The notes: generated from the sequence alone by a model not told the origin. Positions 48,012 to 58,564 are shown, counted from the stretch's first letter. The stretch: 64,000 nucleotides of DNA from Hypomyces perniciosus (GCA_008477525.1 SPDT01000003.1:2542001-2606000), one strand, 5' to 3'. Translations and numbers: made by a program.

Positions 48012-48645
48012 ATTTTACAATTTATTTATTAACGCCCGGCGGTTCTAGCCGAAAGGGCAACTTTAGATAGTGTACATTAGTGTACATGTGTGTTTCTCAA
48101 GCTTTGCCATGTATCCTAAAGCCCATATAGTCTCCTTTTCCTGTTTGTGCTGTTTTGCGCTCCTTATTTCTTGCGTTTTCTCGTAGTTAGTAGTTTCATT
48201 AGCAAGCAGGCTTAGAGGTGATTCTACAAGTGTTCAGCGTCCTATCTTCGGCGGCTGAAGCGTTGCCTGCTGTTCGTCCCACGAGGTGGTAAAGGTTGGG
48301 TGGGTTGTAGGGTGGATTGGTTAGGGTGAGGTGCGGTTCATTCCCGCAGCTAATTAATTATTTAGCATCTAGTCGGCCAGTGGCTATTGCAAACCGTATT
48401 GCGGCTCACACTGCTTCTAGGTTTGGCCTCCATTTGTCGCCATCTGCCGGCGACTTTCTTCCCAAGTAAAAGGAGATGTTGCCTCTTTGTGTTTCTGTGC
48501 ATTGGATCATCTCTGTTCGCTGTGTTGTCCACTTTCTGTATCGAAAGAGGAGATGATCAACCGTTTCTCTTGCTTGTCCGCATTCGCATTCATCTGATGA
48601 TGCTGCATTCAAGTATTGATCTGTATTCGCAAATACTTCGTAGAG
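48012..48645 (-). mobile_element. LINE A family fragment (3' end only)
   Basis: On the minus strand the C-terminal codons ([30 protein letters not shown], 48406 to about 48630) match the end of LINE A, and the 3' UTR matches down to the AATAAATTGTA tail at about 48015-48035. It is severely 5'-truncated, as is typical for LINE insertions. One finger Cys (LLFRYRKW for LFRCRKW) is changed. Confidence 0.85.
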
Positions 48646-49751
48646 GTGCAGCATGTCTACTTACATAGACCTCCACCTTACTCCCCTTAGATCCTATTCC
48701 GCTCCTTTTACGGGGCACTGCCGGTTCGCAAGTTAATACCAGTTTGCTCCTTAAGCCTACTTCCACAGCCAACCTGGAGATCCCATCCTCGATGGCCATC
48801 TTCAAGATCCCGTCCTCTCCATAGACCGACACGCACGTCCGTCCTCTCGAGCCATATAGAAAGCGTCGTAACTGCAGTCCGCCTACCCAATCTTCCGTCG
48901 CTTCCATTATATCCTGCGCCCCGCAGATTGTCAAATCTGTTTCGCGCTGCCTTGCGAGATCTCCCTCGCAAGGCCGACCGTGTCTCGCAGGAGTTTGCAC
49001 ACTTGTATTCTCTCTATACCCAGAACAGCCAAGCAACACAGTGGTGACCCTCCTACTAACCAAAGCGCCTCGTCGTTCTCTGTATAGGTTTAAGCACGCC
49101 CAGCCATTTCTCTCGATTTTGTCGTCATCGCTTCATTTCGCTTGCTCAATTCCATTTATCCACAGCGCGCTATCACCCTCCCAGCAGAGCAGCCCGAATA
49201 CGCCCCAAGGGTGTCCTGTCTTACGACTCATATGTCTATCGATCATAGGCTCGATTTCGCAGTCGTGAGTCGGATAGTTTTTAAAAGGTTCCTTTGTTGC
49301 GTTTGTGGGTGGTAGGGCTCGCGAGCCCTCCACGCCAACGTAGCCCAACCAGCAGACCGGTACTGGCGGTAGTGACTCTTCTCAGCTCTGCAAATGTCGC
49401 GGACAAAAAGATTCGCAGGTTCCCAGCCGGCACTACGGGGAGGTGAGAGTCATCGCCGGCCTTGTTATATACAGGGTCGACCGAAACGAGTGTCCGCCTG
49501 TTTTGATTCAGAAAATTATTCAGAGCACGAACTATATGCGCCATATGTGGCTTTTACTGTGCTTCTACGGAGTACTGTGGTCTATATGTACTCATTAAGC
49601 CAGAAGTGGCCGCTTAGTATGGGAGCAGGGTTTAGCGTTCAGGTACCCAGGCTACCCCCCAAGCATAGGTTGTTCCAGTTCCTGCTCTCTCGCGAGGCAA
49701 TTTCTGGATTCTTCATACCACAGCCAGGACTGGCTATTGTAAATCTCACTG
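48646..49751. other. Stretch with overlapping open frames, no gene recognised
   Basis: Minus-strand frames of 157 codons (48590-49063) and 87 codons (49281-49544), and a plus frame of 129 codons (49394-49783), are open but show no domain. The 157-codon frame has a reasonable composition (GRTCVSVYGEDGILKMAIED) and may be the remains of a gene cut by the LINE fragment at 48645. Confidence 0.35.
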
Positions 49752-50170
49752 ATGGCACGGCAGCTAACGAGTTCCAAGCATAAGCAGATTCAGGCTTTAC
49801 TTCTAACCGAAACATCGACAGGCAAGATAGCTAGGAAGGCTAAATGCAGCGAGCGCACTATTCGTAGGATTCGCTCGAACACACGTCGATTTGGAACCGC
49901 AAGATCGCCTCCAAACAGAACCGGTCGCCAACGAACCGTCACGCTATATATGCTAGATGCATTATGCGACGAGCTAATAAAAAAACCATGCATGTACCGT
50001 GAGGAAATGATATGTATCATTTCTCCAAGATGAGTTCGACATGGATGTATCGCTTAGCAGCATCACCCGCGCCTTGTACTCCAGGGATTGGTCTAATAAG
50101 ACAACCCACCGGGTTGCGAGGCAGAGGAACTCGCTTCTACGACACCTATATATGTACATAAATGATACAT
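49752..50170 (+). pseudogene. Tc1/mariner-type transposase, N-terminal fragment
   Basis: Begins with a helix-turn-helix part (TSTGKIARKAKCSERTIRRI) and continues TARSPPNRTGRQRTVT, LDALCDELIKKP, CMYREEM. It then shifts frame at about 50020 into DEFDMDVSLSSITRALYS, DWSNKTTHRVARQRN, LLRHLYMY. This is the DNA-binding half of the fungal mariner transposase family. The DDE catalytic half is absent: after 50170 the similarity ends. One indel plus the truncation make it dead. No terminal inverted repeats were found. Confidence 0.85.
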
Positions 50171-50574
50171 ACATACATGAATGCCAAAGATCCCCTCGGC
50201 GTAGACTTGTCCACTTTGCTCCAAAAGTCCAAAAAAGGATGTTGTCTATTTATCGACTTTTAGCCGCTCGGATTTTGTCCTTCGCACAAAACAGGCAAAT
50301 GAAAGCCCGACAGTCAACAATGGGCATTGTCTGTTTATGAACCATAGGCCTTTGATGGTTGTTTCCCCTAGAAGGAAAACAATATCCTGCGGTTGGAGGA
50401 TGGCTAGTGGCTGCCGCTTTCTCGTCATACCCTATTCCGATTTGCGCTTTTCTTAGTGTCAATTCAGGAGTACATACGGAGTACATAGTGAATCGCTCCC
50501 TCCGGATACATGTCTCTGCGCCAGTCCCGGCGGCTCCACAGGCCTTTCCTACCCTTCTTTCGGCACTTGATACT
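50171..50574. other. Unassigned stretch between mariner and LINE fragments
   Basis: Contains AAAGTCCAAAAAAGG and a frame that runs into the LINE from 50359, but this N-terminal extension has no resemblance to LINE protein and is a chance fusion at the insertion point. Confidence 0.45.
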
Positions 50575-52373
50575 GACGTGCCCCAGCTCTCACCAATCTT
50601 GTTCATGCTGTACGTCGCCCCGCTCCTGGGAACAGGATGGGCCAGCAACAAACGCTTTGGCTACGCAGACGACGTCGCCTTCCTGACCACAGGCCCTCAC
50701 ACGGGCTACACCTTGGTGATGCTACAGAACGAGTTGGACCGGGCGGTCCGGTGGGGTCAGGAAAACGTAATCTCCTTCGCTCCAGACAAAGCCGAACTCC
50801 TCCACTTTCACAGGAGACGCGGACCTAATCCTCAACACCCAGTGACACTGGAAGGAAGACAGGTCAACCCCGAAGAACACATGAAATGGCTCGGCGTCAT
50901 TCTCGACCCCAAGCTGTCGTTCAAAAAACACGTGGAGGCCCAGGCGGGCAAGGCCCTGAAGACGGCCAACTTCCTAAAGAGCCTCAACAAGACCCGAAAA
51001 GGCTCCCCCCCAATGCAGTGGCCATGGCGGCCAAGGCCTGCGTACTACCAGTCGCCCTGTACGGCATGGAGGCATGGTGGCCCGGCTTGGAGAGAGAATC
51101 CAGGAACAACCCAGGCAGGACGGTGAGCACAGGCGTCAACAACCTCGCAGCAAAACTAGACAAAGCCTTCAAAACTGCAGCCCGCGCCGTCCTCCCAGTC
51201 TTGAAGACCACCCCCGTCCCGGTGCTTCACAGAGAGTCCGGCGTCCCGCCCGCACACACGGTGCTCGCCCAGGCGAGGCTAAGAAACTCCGCCCGACTTG
51301 CGGGCCTGGACCGTTCCCATCCGCTGGCCGACAGGATTAACAGACCGACCGCCCAGCTCCCTGCGACACGCCTACAGAGGACAGCCAGACTTGTCGGCAG
51401 GTCCATCCGACCTACTCTCTGCGCCCATAAACCCCGTTTCGTCAGAGCAGGCCCGAGCTTTGAGACACTTGGGAAGGAGATGGCCACGCGGAAGCACCTT
51501 GAACTAATGGACTCGTTGCCAGCCTCGACAATCGCGGCTTACTCGGACGGCTCCCAACTCGACGGGAAAACAGGATGGGGGGCAGCAGTATACTACAGAG
51601 CCAAAATTCACAAAGACTGCGGGCCACTCGCCGACGCAGAGGTCTACGACGCAGAAGCCGTGGGAGCTGCTAGGGCAATCAGAACAGCAGCCGGGCTCGC
51701 AAGGAACGACCCCAGAATCAACGAAATACACGTCTTTCTTGACAATACGTCAGTGGTAAGAGGCCCGCTGGGCGAAGCCCCAACCTCGTCACAAGAAGAG
51801 TTCATGCGGTTCCAACGCATAGCAGAAGAGGTACACCCCTGGAAGGTGTTTGTTTCCTGGGTGCCAGGCCACAAAGACATACGAGGCAACGAAATAGCGG
51901 ATGAACTAACGAAAGAAGGGACGGTCCACAACCTCCCCTCTCAGAGTTGGAGCACTCTAGCGCACATCAAACGCTGGGCAAAAGCGGAAAGAACAACCCT
52001 CCAGGAGAAGTACTGGGAGGCGAACGCCCCGGAACGCTACCAACTGTGGGGCCTAGGAGCACCTACAAATCCCCCGGAACTGAAACTCCCCCGACCCATC
52101 TTACACAGGCTGCTAGTAGAAAGGTCTGGTCACGGAGACTTCCAAAGCTACCACGACCGTTTTGGCCACGACATACAATCCCATTGCAGATGCGGCTCCC
52201 CCAGGGAGCCGGGGCACTTTGCCGAATGCCGCATGACAAGGAGCTTCCTCCCCGAAACACCGAGAGGCGAGAGACCAGTCACGTACCTACTAGGACCCAA
52301 GAGAAGCGAGGCTTTCCAGAAGCTGGTGGAGGAGGTAAACCCATACGGCCCCCCTCTACAAGACATAGATTGA
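50575..52373 (+). pseudogene. LINE C ORF2: partial reverse transcriptase and intact-looking RNase H
   Basis: From about 50575 the frame reads SPILFMLYVAPLL, then the catalytic FGYADDVAFL (50656-50685) and the thumb region WLGVILDPKLSFKKHV. At a run of seven C (51005-51011) the frame changes by one base; the rest, to TGA 52371-52373, is open. RNase H follows with all its acidic positions: AYSDGS (51537-51554), YDAEAVGAARA, FLDNTSVV, and NEIADELTKEG (about 51890-51920). The C-terminus ends CRCGSPREPGHFAECR. The fingers and most of the palm, and the endonuclease, are lost by truncation. The frameshift could be biological or a homopolymer error. Confidence 0.85.
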
Positions 52374-52515
52374 GAACACACCAAAATTTTCCTTTGTCCA
52401 GCGAAACGTAGCGAACAGGGTCTAGACCCCTGGCTCCTACCGACCTGTTGCCCAGACGAGGCTGTTGTACCTAGATACAGAGTGGTCGTAAATAGTAAAA
52501 ATAAAAAATAAATAA
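50575..52515 (+). mobile_element. LINE C, 5'-truncated, A-rich tail
   Basis: Starts in the middle of the reverse transcriptase (QLSPILFMLYVAPLL) and ends after a 140-base 3' UTR in AATAGTAAAAATAAAAAATAA. It is the same family as the RIP-degraded LINE at 4427-17395. Pieces of its 3' end recur at 56361-56487 (minus) and 62193-62462 (plus). Its normal composition shows it was not hit by RIP. Confidence 0.9.
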
Positions 52516-53370
52516 AAACAGACGCTACCCCGATAAGACTCGAGAATTTTAGAAATGGGTCCATGCGTTGGGAAATCCCCCTCCTGTTTTCCTCAACATA
52601 TTTGAGGATTGCCTATTCATCTTCCTCCATAAGATCAATCCGCTGAGGCTTTGGTCCCAGCGCCTTCTTCAAGGTATCTGCATCGCCGCCGTGTTCAGCG
52701 TATGTTTTGCAGTATTTGCTAATCTCATCGGCCGTGGCATCTTGAAGACGGACCTACAGTTTAACTTAGGTAAGGGAGTTTACCTTGAGCACGACGTGGT
52801 GTCCTCTGAGCGCTGTCGAAGGAAATGACTATATGACGGTTTTTTATGCTGAAAGATGTGAATGATTTGCCTGGAATTTCCAGATCCACAAACATAATGA
52901 TGGTAGTAGCCGGATTTTGTGTGATGGAAAGGGATAGTCTTGCAATATTCTTGGTAAGAATGTCAAAAAGAGCACTGGGCAAGCAATATATATACCTAAA
53001 GACCGAACGCCACCTCGAAAGTCATTATCACGTTGTGCTGACCCCAGTTCTATGGACAGCTGGGCCGCTGTTAGGCTTTCCATGATCTCATTTCACCGCT
53101 GTTTGATTTCTTCTGTCGTTCCACTGCGTCGGCTACAATCAGTGTATATTGTCCGTATTGAGCATAAATATATCCCTTCACCGGTGCTGCTATGCCCATG
53201 TGACATGACTAGAAGATCTTCGGTCATTTAGATATACACTTTTTGATCCAGCAACTTTTGAAGATAAAAATGAATTGTGCCGCATTCTTAGCTCTAGTAC
53301 GATTTCCATAACTCTTCAACGGATACTCTAAGCCTGTTCTCCATAATGGATAACTCAGCAGCGTAAAACT
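52516..53370 (-). pseudogene. Fragments of an unrecognised minus-strand gene (tentative)
   Basis: Three minus-strand pieces look like coding sequence: 53199-53071 (starts MGIAAPVKG and includes LIVADAVERQKK), 52982-52790 (ALFDILTKNIARL, PATTIIMFVDLEIPG) and 52753-52613 (VRLQDATADEISKY through RIDLMEEDE and stop). The last follows a good acceptor (CTGTAG at 52759-52754). I could not find a set of introns that joins them in frame, so this may be a broken gene whose end was displaced by LINE C. No family named. Confidence 0.3.
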
Positions 53371-53427
53371 CATTACCCTATAATTGCTGAGTAAGAAGAG
53401 GTTGGCGCACCGGATTTTGGTCTAAAA

Positions 53428-54094
53428 ATGGATGAAAAAAACCATCATGTGACGACCGGAGCTAAGATCATCAGGCATCAACACCAGCCCCGCCCCCGCC
53501 AAAGTTTAGGTTCTACGAAAAACCATCGGAGACGAAATATAACGCGCGTTTCGGCCAGATCAGAAACCACACTCGCGAGCCGGATTCAAGAAAATTTCTC
53601 TTTCTCTACAACTCAACCTATTCCGATGAGTGAAGGCGGGAAGCAGATCACCGTTGAAGACGTCAACGCCACGGAACAGGCAGTTTTGCAAAATTTAGCC
53701 AGCTGGTTAGCGACAAATCCGAATGCAGAATGGATAGCTAGCAAATTTTCCGACCTCGTCGAAGAATGTATCAGCGACGTGAATGATATTATACTACCGC
53801 TTAAGCCAAAGGTTTGTATTCTACCAAGTGTATACAAGATATACCAGCTGATATATATAGTACAAAAAATTCAACTGGGCCATTTGCAGAGTTAAACTAC
53901 CCACCTTACCCATTAGGCAGACAGGAGTGTGGATGCCGATCCTTGGGTATGATGGATGTGGGATTGAGAATCAGGACGATTCGTATAATTTGGTACAGGG
54001 CAGGAAATATCAAGTGCTTGACACTACTAAGCGGGTGACGTTGAGGATTAAGGAGAATGAGGCATTGTACGTGCTGTGGTTTTTTCAAAACTAA
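53428..54094 (+). CDS. Block gene 1: small protein of unknown function
   Basis: Exon 1 is 53428-53811 (128 codons, phase 0), the intron 53812-53920 (donor GTTTGT, acceptor GGCAG), and exon 2 53921-54094, for 185 residues. The join is supported by copy A, where the same two segments are conserved while the sequence between is not. The N-terminus is basic (H/R-rich to residue about 40). The core has ARSETTLASRIQ, SEGGKQITVED, LASWLATNPNAEW, and DIILPLKPK. Exon 2 reads MPILGYDGCGIENQ and LRIKENEALYVLWFF. There is no signal peptide or membrane segment. I do not recognise the family. Conservation at the protein level between a RIP-damaged and a clean copy indicates a real gene. The first Met is tentative, as copy A matches only from residue about 35. 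Confidence 0.6.
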
Positions 54095-54267
54095 TTTTGA
54101 GAAAGATATAATACATTATGCCAATACTTGTCTGAGCTTATCCGGCGTATTGCCTTTAATATTGAGTAAGTATTTAGCGTTGTCTATTATGGCTAGGATC
54201 TCCTCCAGGTTTGTTAAGGACATATAACCCTACCAAAACTCTCGCAAGCGGTCGCAACGCCCTCCAT

Positions 54268-54570
54268 TTAATAAATGTCATGGAAGTGGGTGAAAGTGGA
54301 TTGAGTATCGAGGTCTTCGGGCCAAAACCCAGGACGATTAAGAGAAGCGGAACTGAATTCATTGTTGAAGGGAAGGATGTTATGGAAGTGAGCGAAAGTG
54401 GATTGATTATCGGGGTCTTCGGGCCAAAACCCAGGACGATTAAGAAAGGCGGAACTGAATTCATTGTTGAAGGGAATGATATCATGGAAGTGAGCGGAAG
54501 TGGATTGATTATCGAGGTCGTCAGGCCAAAAGCCAGGACGATTGAGAAAGGCGGAATTGAATTCATTGGG
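54268..54570 (-). repeat. Three 99-bp repeats encoding the gene 2 C-terminus
   Basis: Each unit encodes NEF.SAFLNRPGFWPEDLD followed by a short STFAHFHDI segment. Copies are highly similar. Copy A has shorter units (about 57-63 bp) at the same place. Confidence 0.85.
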
Positions 54571-56115
54571 AGCGAACGCTTCGCTCGCAGCCTGTGCTAG
54601 AGTATAAAGGCCTGAAGAGGTCTCTTCATTTCCAAGTGCTGGGGAATTCTCGGAAACGGCTTCTCTCACATTCTCTATGGAGTGCTGTCGCGAATCTGGT
54701 GCTTGTGTTGGATGTTCTGGAGAAGGGCTGAATGCGATGCTACAGTCCCTGCTCGTAACAACACTAACAACTGTGTCCGGCCACCTAGGCTGGTGGCGTT
54801 TCTTTCTTGGATTCTCATCGTCCTGTACCTCGGTCCCGGCAGCATCGCGTTTCCGTTTATCTGGTTCACCGTTGTATGTAATATAGTGCTCCTTGGGCCA
54901 AATCAACTGCCGATATTCATCAAGAATCGCTTGTGCCGCTAATTTTGCCTCATTCGAGTATTTACTCAACCATTCGCTCTCTTTCATCTCAGCAAGATGG
55001 TTTTTAAATTTGTGCCTCCAGTGGGTAGTATTCTTATCCCAACTTGCTATCATATTAGTTTAAATTAACATGCAGAGGATACTGATCTCTTACATCTGGT
55101 CTGGAATGTCATCGCAGAGTAGAGGGCCATAATCAATCTCTTTGCTGTCTGGCTGAAGCGTCTTGCAAAACTTTACTCGTTTTCGACCGCCCATAATGAT
55201 AGTAGTGTAATCTGCCTCACATCCATAAGCTATCCCGGCCTCTTGCATAAAGGTCGTCACACTCGACGCAACAGTGCGGCTCACTGAAGCTGGTTGAGAA
55301 TGCAGAAAACTCTGAAACACGAGGACACAAATGAACCTGTATTGGAGAATCTGTAGCTTAAGTTCAGACTTCTTGCTGACAGCATGCTGAAGTAGTTTCT
55401 GGAGGTTTTGACGGGCGTGTTTTTGTGGTCCCAGTTCAAGAAGTGTGTGTGAATCCTCCCAGAATGATGCGGGGTTTTCCCGCCACTCTTTGAGCTTTGC
55501 TTTAGTATCGTCTTGGGACGCAGCATTTTTGTTGGCAACTTCAGGCAAGTCGATGCTGATAGCCCCTTCGCCGGCTGATTTAGCCGAATCGATGTCGACA
55601 GTTTCTTCAGTAGGTTCAGCCGAATCGATGTCGACGGTTTCTTCAGTAGGTTCAGCCGAATCGATGTCGACGGTTTCTTCAGTAGGTTCAACCGAATCGA
55701 TGTCGATAGTTTCTTCAGTAGGCTCAGCCGAATCGATGTCGATGGTTTCTTCAGTAGGTTCAGGCGAATTAATGTCGACGGTTTCTTCAGTAGGTTCAGG
55801 CGAATTAATGTCGGCAGTTTCTTCAGTAGGTTCAGGCAACTCGTCTTCGACAGCTTCAGAATCGTTGATATAGTTTCTGCCATAGTTGCTGCCATTGGAA
55901 TCTCCAGTGACGTAGACGTCGTAAATTTTAGTAGCCTCGGACACAAATAGAGATGAGTGAGGAACGAGTAACCGTTGAAAAAATTGGACGACATCTTTAT
56001 TTTGCGTTAAAAGTGTGCTAAGGCGATCCTCTGGAGGATAACGCTGTAAGAAGCGGATGATACCGTCTAACGTATCGTCGTGATGCTTCATGATTGGCAT
56101 GATTGTGTAGTACAA
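54268..56115 (-). CDS. Block gene 2: nuclear-looking protein with two tandem-repeat tracts
   Basis: Minus strand. Exon 1 is 56115-55094. A 51-nt intron (55093-55043; donor GTAAGA, branch ACTAAT, acceptor CAAG) removes a stop, and exon 2 is 55042-54268, for about 598 residues. Without splicing there would be two proteins of 341 and 261 residues. The N-terminus (residues 1-95) is globular-looking. Then come seven 12-residue acidic repeats of the type EPTEETVDIDSA (55833-55582). The middle has EWRENPASFWEDSH and WRHKFKNHLAEMKESEW. A bipartite nuclear-localisation-like cluster follows (KRKRD...RKKRHQPRW, about 54860-54800). The C-terminus has three 33-residue repeats containing SAFLNRPGFWP. No known domain is recognised. 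It is convergent with gene 1 and divergent from gene 3 across a palindrome. The acceptor is CAAG rather than TAG, so the splice is plausible but not certain. Confidence 0.55.
55582..55833 (-). repeat. Seven 36-bp repeats encoding an acidic tract
   Basis: Seven units of EPTEETVDIDSA type on the minus strand, with small variation (IDI, INS). Copy A has a different tract here, of GADDNTIDN type. Confidence 0.9.
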
Positions 56116-56221
56116 CTGCCACGCAACATGGGTAGAAAGAAAAACTAAAGGTTAAGGGAAAAGTAACTTGAGAAAGTAGAGAAAGCTTGCGTTCTCAAAA
56201 AGTGGAGTCAAGGATAAACAG

Positions 56222-56303
56222 GACCCACAGCACTATGCCCAAAGTAATTTCAAAATTGACGTACGTCTATTATGAAATTACTTTGGGCATAGTGCTGTGG
56301 GTC
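56222..56303. repeat. 82-bp palindrome between divergent genes, copy B
   Basis: Perfect 31-bp arms (56222-56252 and 56273-56303) around a 20-base centre that itself holds the 10-bp palindrome GACGTACGTC (56258-56267). Arm start is GACCCACAGCACTATGCCCA. It lies 107 bases upstream of the gene 2 start and 480 bases upstream of gene 3. Its counterpart at 21170-21251 has the same length and position. Confidence 0.95.
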
Positions 56304-56360
56304 TTGTAACGCCACCAGGTGCCCAACAAGCAAATTTGAGATGAATTTTGATGTGCCTTG

Positions 56361-56487
56361 GTTTTTTTTTTTTTTTACTATTTACGACCACTCTGTATCT
56401 AGATACAACAGCCTCGTCTGGGCAATAGGTCGGTAGGAGCCAGGGTTGTTCTAGACCTTGTTCGCTACGTTTCGCTGGACAAAGGAA
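56361..56487 (-). mobile_element. LINE C family tail fragment
   Basis: A T run (56362-56376) followed by sequence complementary to the LINE C 3' UTR (TTACGACCACTCTGTATCTAG through GAAACGTAGCGAAC) identifies a 127-bp, heavily 5'-truncated insertion on the minus strand. Absent from copy A, so it arrived after the block was duplicated or was lost there. Confidence 0.85.
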
Positions 56488-56785
56488 ATGATCAAGTGAC
56501 AGATTAAGGGATAAATGAGAGAGAAATAGTATAGCTGTTCTAAATTTGCGTAAATTATCCAATGACCTATTCGTATGAGTCGTGACAGAAGCCAACATTC
56601 GGCCGGCGGCGATACCTAGCTGTATTCCGATACTTTGTAGATGATGACAGTTCAGCTTATCTAAATTATTTGCTTTTAGTGTTCTAAGCACCATATATAG
56701 TATTGATGGCCCGGCTGCGAGGCGTTTTGGTTGCCTTGCACGTCTACACCGAAGCTCCTACCTTACTGGCTTACCGCTCTTTAAC

Positions 56786-57704
56786 ATGGACCATGAAATT
56801 ACATCTGGCGAGGTTATTGAGGCAGGGATTCTATTTCCTGTCACCATCGCCTTTCTCATTTTCTATGTTTATTGGAAGACTAGGCTGAGAGAGCAACGTC
56901 ACGTAGCTCGTGAAGACCGGGTGCTTATGCTGAGCTGCTGTCTCTTCACTCTCTCTGGACTTGCTTCTGCTGTTGCCTTTTTGGCCATTAGAATAAAGCT
57001 CACCGCTCATAATATTTCTTACCCCTGCTTCGCTACATGGAAGGGGTCTACTCTGCTATCTCTCAATATTGTTGAGGTATATTCTTAGGTCCCAGCTAGT
57101 ATTAGTCTTTCCTAACATATTATAGATTATCGAGATTATTTTCCCGGTTATCAAAAGTTGTTTCCCAGGAAAACAGGGATATATCATTGGAGTGCTACTA
57201 GTTTTACATGCTACCTTTATTGGAGTGGGAATCTGGCAGCTGCACCAATCGGGCATTGAGGGCATATGGGCTGTCCCTGGAATATCCCATTTCAGCGCCT
57301 CCGTCCTGACTTTGATGGGAGCAGCCTGGGCCAAGAAACAGCCGATAAATTTTCGACTACCCTGCACACGATTGCTTATAGTTGGAATAGCCTTCTTCAC
57401 AGCATTCACAGCTTCATCTTTGCTTTTGGTGGGCACTGAACTCGGTATAATCCAGCAGCAATTTGGTGGTCAATGTTGCCTTTGCATGGCAGTCTTGGTA
57501 TTGATAGTCCTGCCCTTCGACGAGCTAAGCGAATGTGGGACACTTCTTCGCAAATATATATACACAATTCCAGAAAATATTCTGGTTCTACGCAGGCCGG
57601 GAACTCAACAGTCAGCAATAGTTCCTTTAGTCCCTGGGAATGGTGGTAATGTTGGGGGACAAAGACATGGAAACCGTTTCGACATTTCAGAGCGGGATGT
57701 TTGA
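56786..57704 (+). CDS. Block gene 3: multi-pass membrane protein of unknown function
   Basis: Exon 1 is 56786-57076 (97 codons), the intron 57077-57125 (49 nt, donor GTATAT, branch CCTAAC, acceptor TATAG), and exon 2 57126-57704, for 289 residues. About six or seven hydrophobic segments are visible: VIEAGILFPVTIAFLIFYV, LSCCLFTLSGLASAVAFLAI, a stretch around IIEIIFPVIKSC, YIIGVLLVLHATFIGVGIW, FSASVLTLMGAAW, LLIVGIAFFTAFTASSLLLV and CCLCMAVLVLIVLPF. The C-terminal 45 residues are hydrophilic. Fungal seven-helix receptors and Rta1-like proteins have similar layouts, but no diagnostic motif is seen, so the family is left open. Copy A conserves the frame and the intron position. Divergent from gene 2, so both may share control through the palindrome region. 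Confidence 0.65.
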
Positions 57705-57993
57705 AGTCTGACTACATTTTAAACTTACACTTTGGTCCAATGGCTGTATACCCTACTGGTGGATAGCGCCCACCCCGCTGCCACACAAATGATTGTCGGA
57801 GGAGTAAAGGTATACGATAAAGCAGAAGAAATTGCGGTGTAAATATCGAGTCAATAACAATACTTGCCGTAGTGCTAGTCTTGTATAGTTTCACGGGTAG
57901 AAGAACAAGGGGTAACCAATTCGAAGCAATAGCCAGCGGAGGTTAACAGAGTTGGAATTGAGATACCCGTTATGACACTCTGTCATGCGGTCC

Positions 57994-58140
57994 CAGAGTG
58001 GCGATCCATTCCACGTCCATTTCCACGGGCGTCCATTTATGGACATGGATGGCCCGTGCATCCATTTCCATCCATTCCATCGCGCCTGCCATTACATAAT
58101 CCATCCATCCACGGGACCCTTCCGTCGATGGAAATGGAAG
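57994..58140 (+). repeat. Left terminal region of the hAT element with TCCATT units
   Basis: Starts with the inverted repeat and continues with many irregular CCATTTCCATCCATTCC units. Such subterminal repeats are transposase binding sites in known hAT elements. Confidence 0.75.
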
Positions 58141-58564
58141 CAGGGGGGCGCTTAATCATCACCCTAAAATAGTATACTTACTATTGCCTAAGTCACTGAC
58201 ATCATTACCATGCTTGTTCTACCTGACCTCTCCGCCAACATACCCTATTATCCATTTGAAGAGTATATAAACGAAACTAAATCTATATGCATTTAATATA
58301 TAGCCATATAGAGAGAAATAAATCTGATTGTATTTTTTATTATATTCTTAGAAAGGCCAGCTTTATTCTAATTATAATAAAAAATTTAAAAGCTGTATTT
58401 ATGTAATAGCTGTTAGGTTTTCGCATTAAGTCAAGTTATAAAAAGCACCTGCGCATCACTTGGCCAGCCTAGTATAAAACTATACGGACACTAACTTAAG
58501 TCACCACTAACAAATCACCATACATTTTGCTCTTACATATGTTAGTAGTGATTATAGAACATCC

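Larger units (their letters stand above)
53371..57710 (+). repeat. Duplicated gene block, copy B (undamaged)
   Basis: Collinear with 18484-22690. It contains three open, spliceable genes, one palindrome, and an extra LINE tail (56361-56487) absent from copy A. Gene order is plus, minus, plus: genes 1 and 2 are convergent (about 170 bp apart) and genes 2 and 3 divergent (670 bp apart). Confidence 0.85.

Noticed and set aside
50041..50340. Catalytic half of the mariner transposase
   Set aside because: Sequence after about 50170 has no DDE/DDD motifs and does not resemble the family.
55281..55994. 237-codon Leu/Lys/Thr-rich minus frame with LLKKPSTSIRL repeats
   Set aside because: Shifted reading of the PTEET repeat tract. 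The other frame is longer and has matching sequence in copy A.
53371..57710. Block as a cut-and-paste transposon
   Set aside because: No terminal inverted repeats, target duplication or transposase were found at the block edges.
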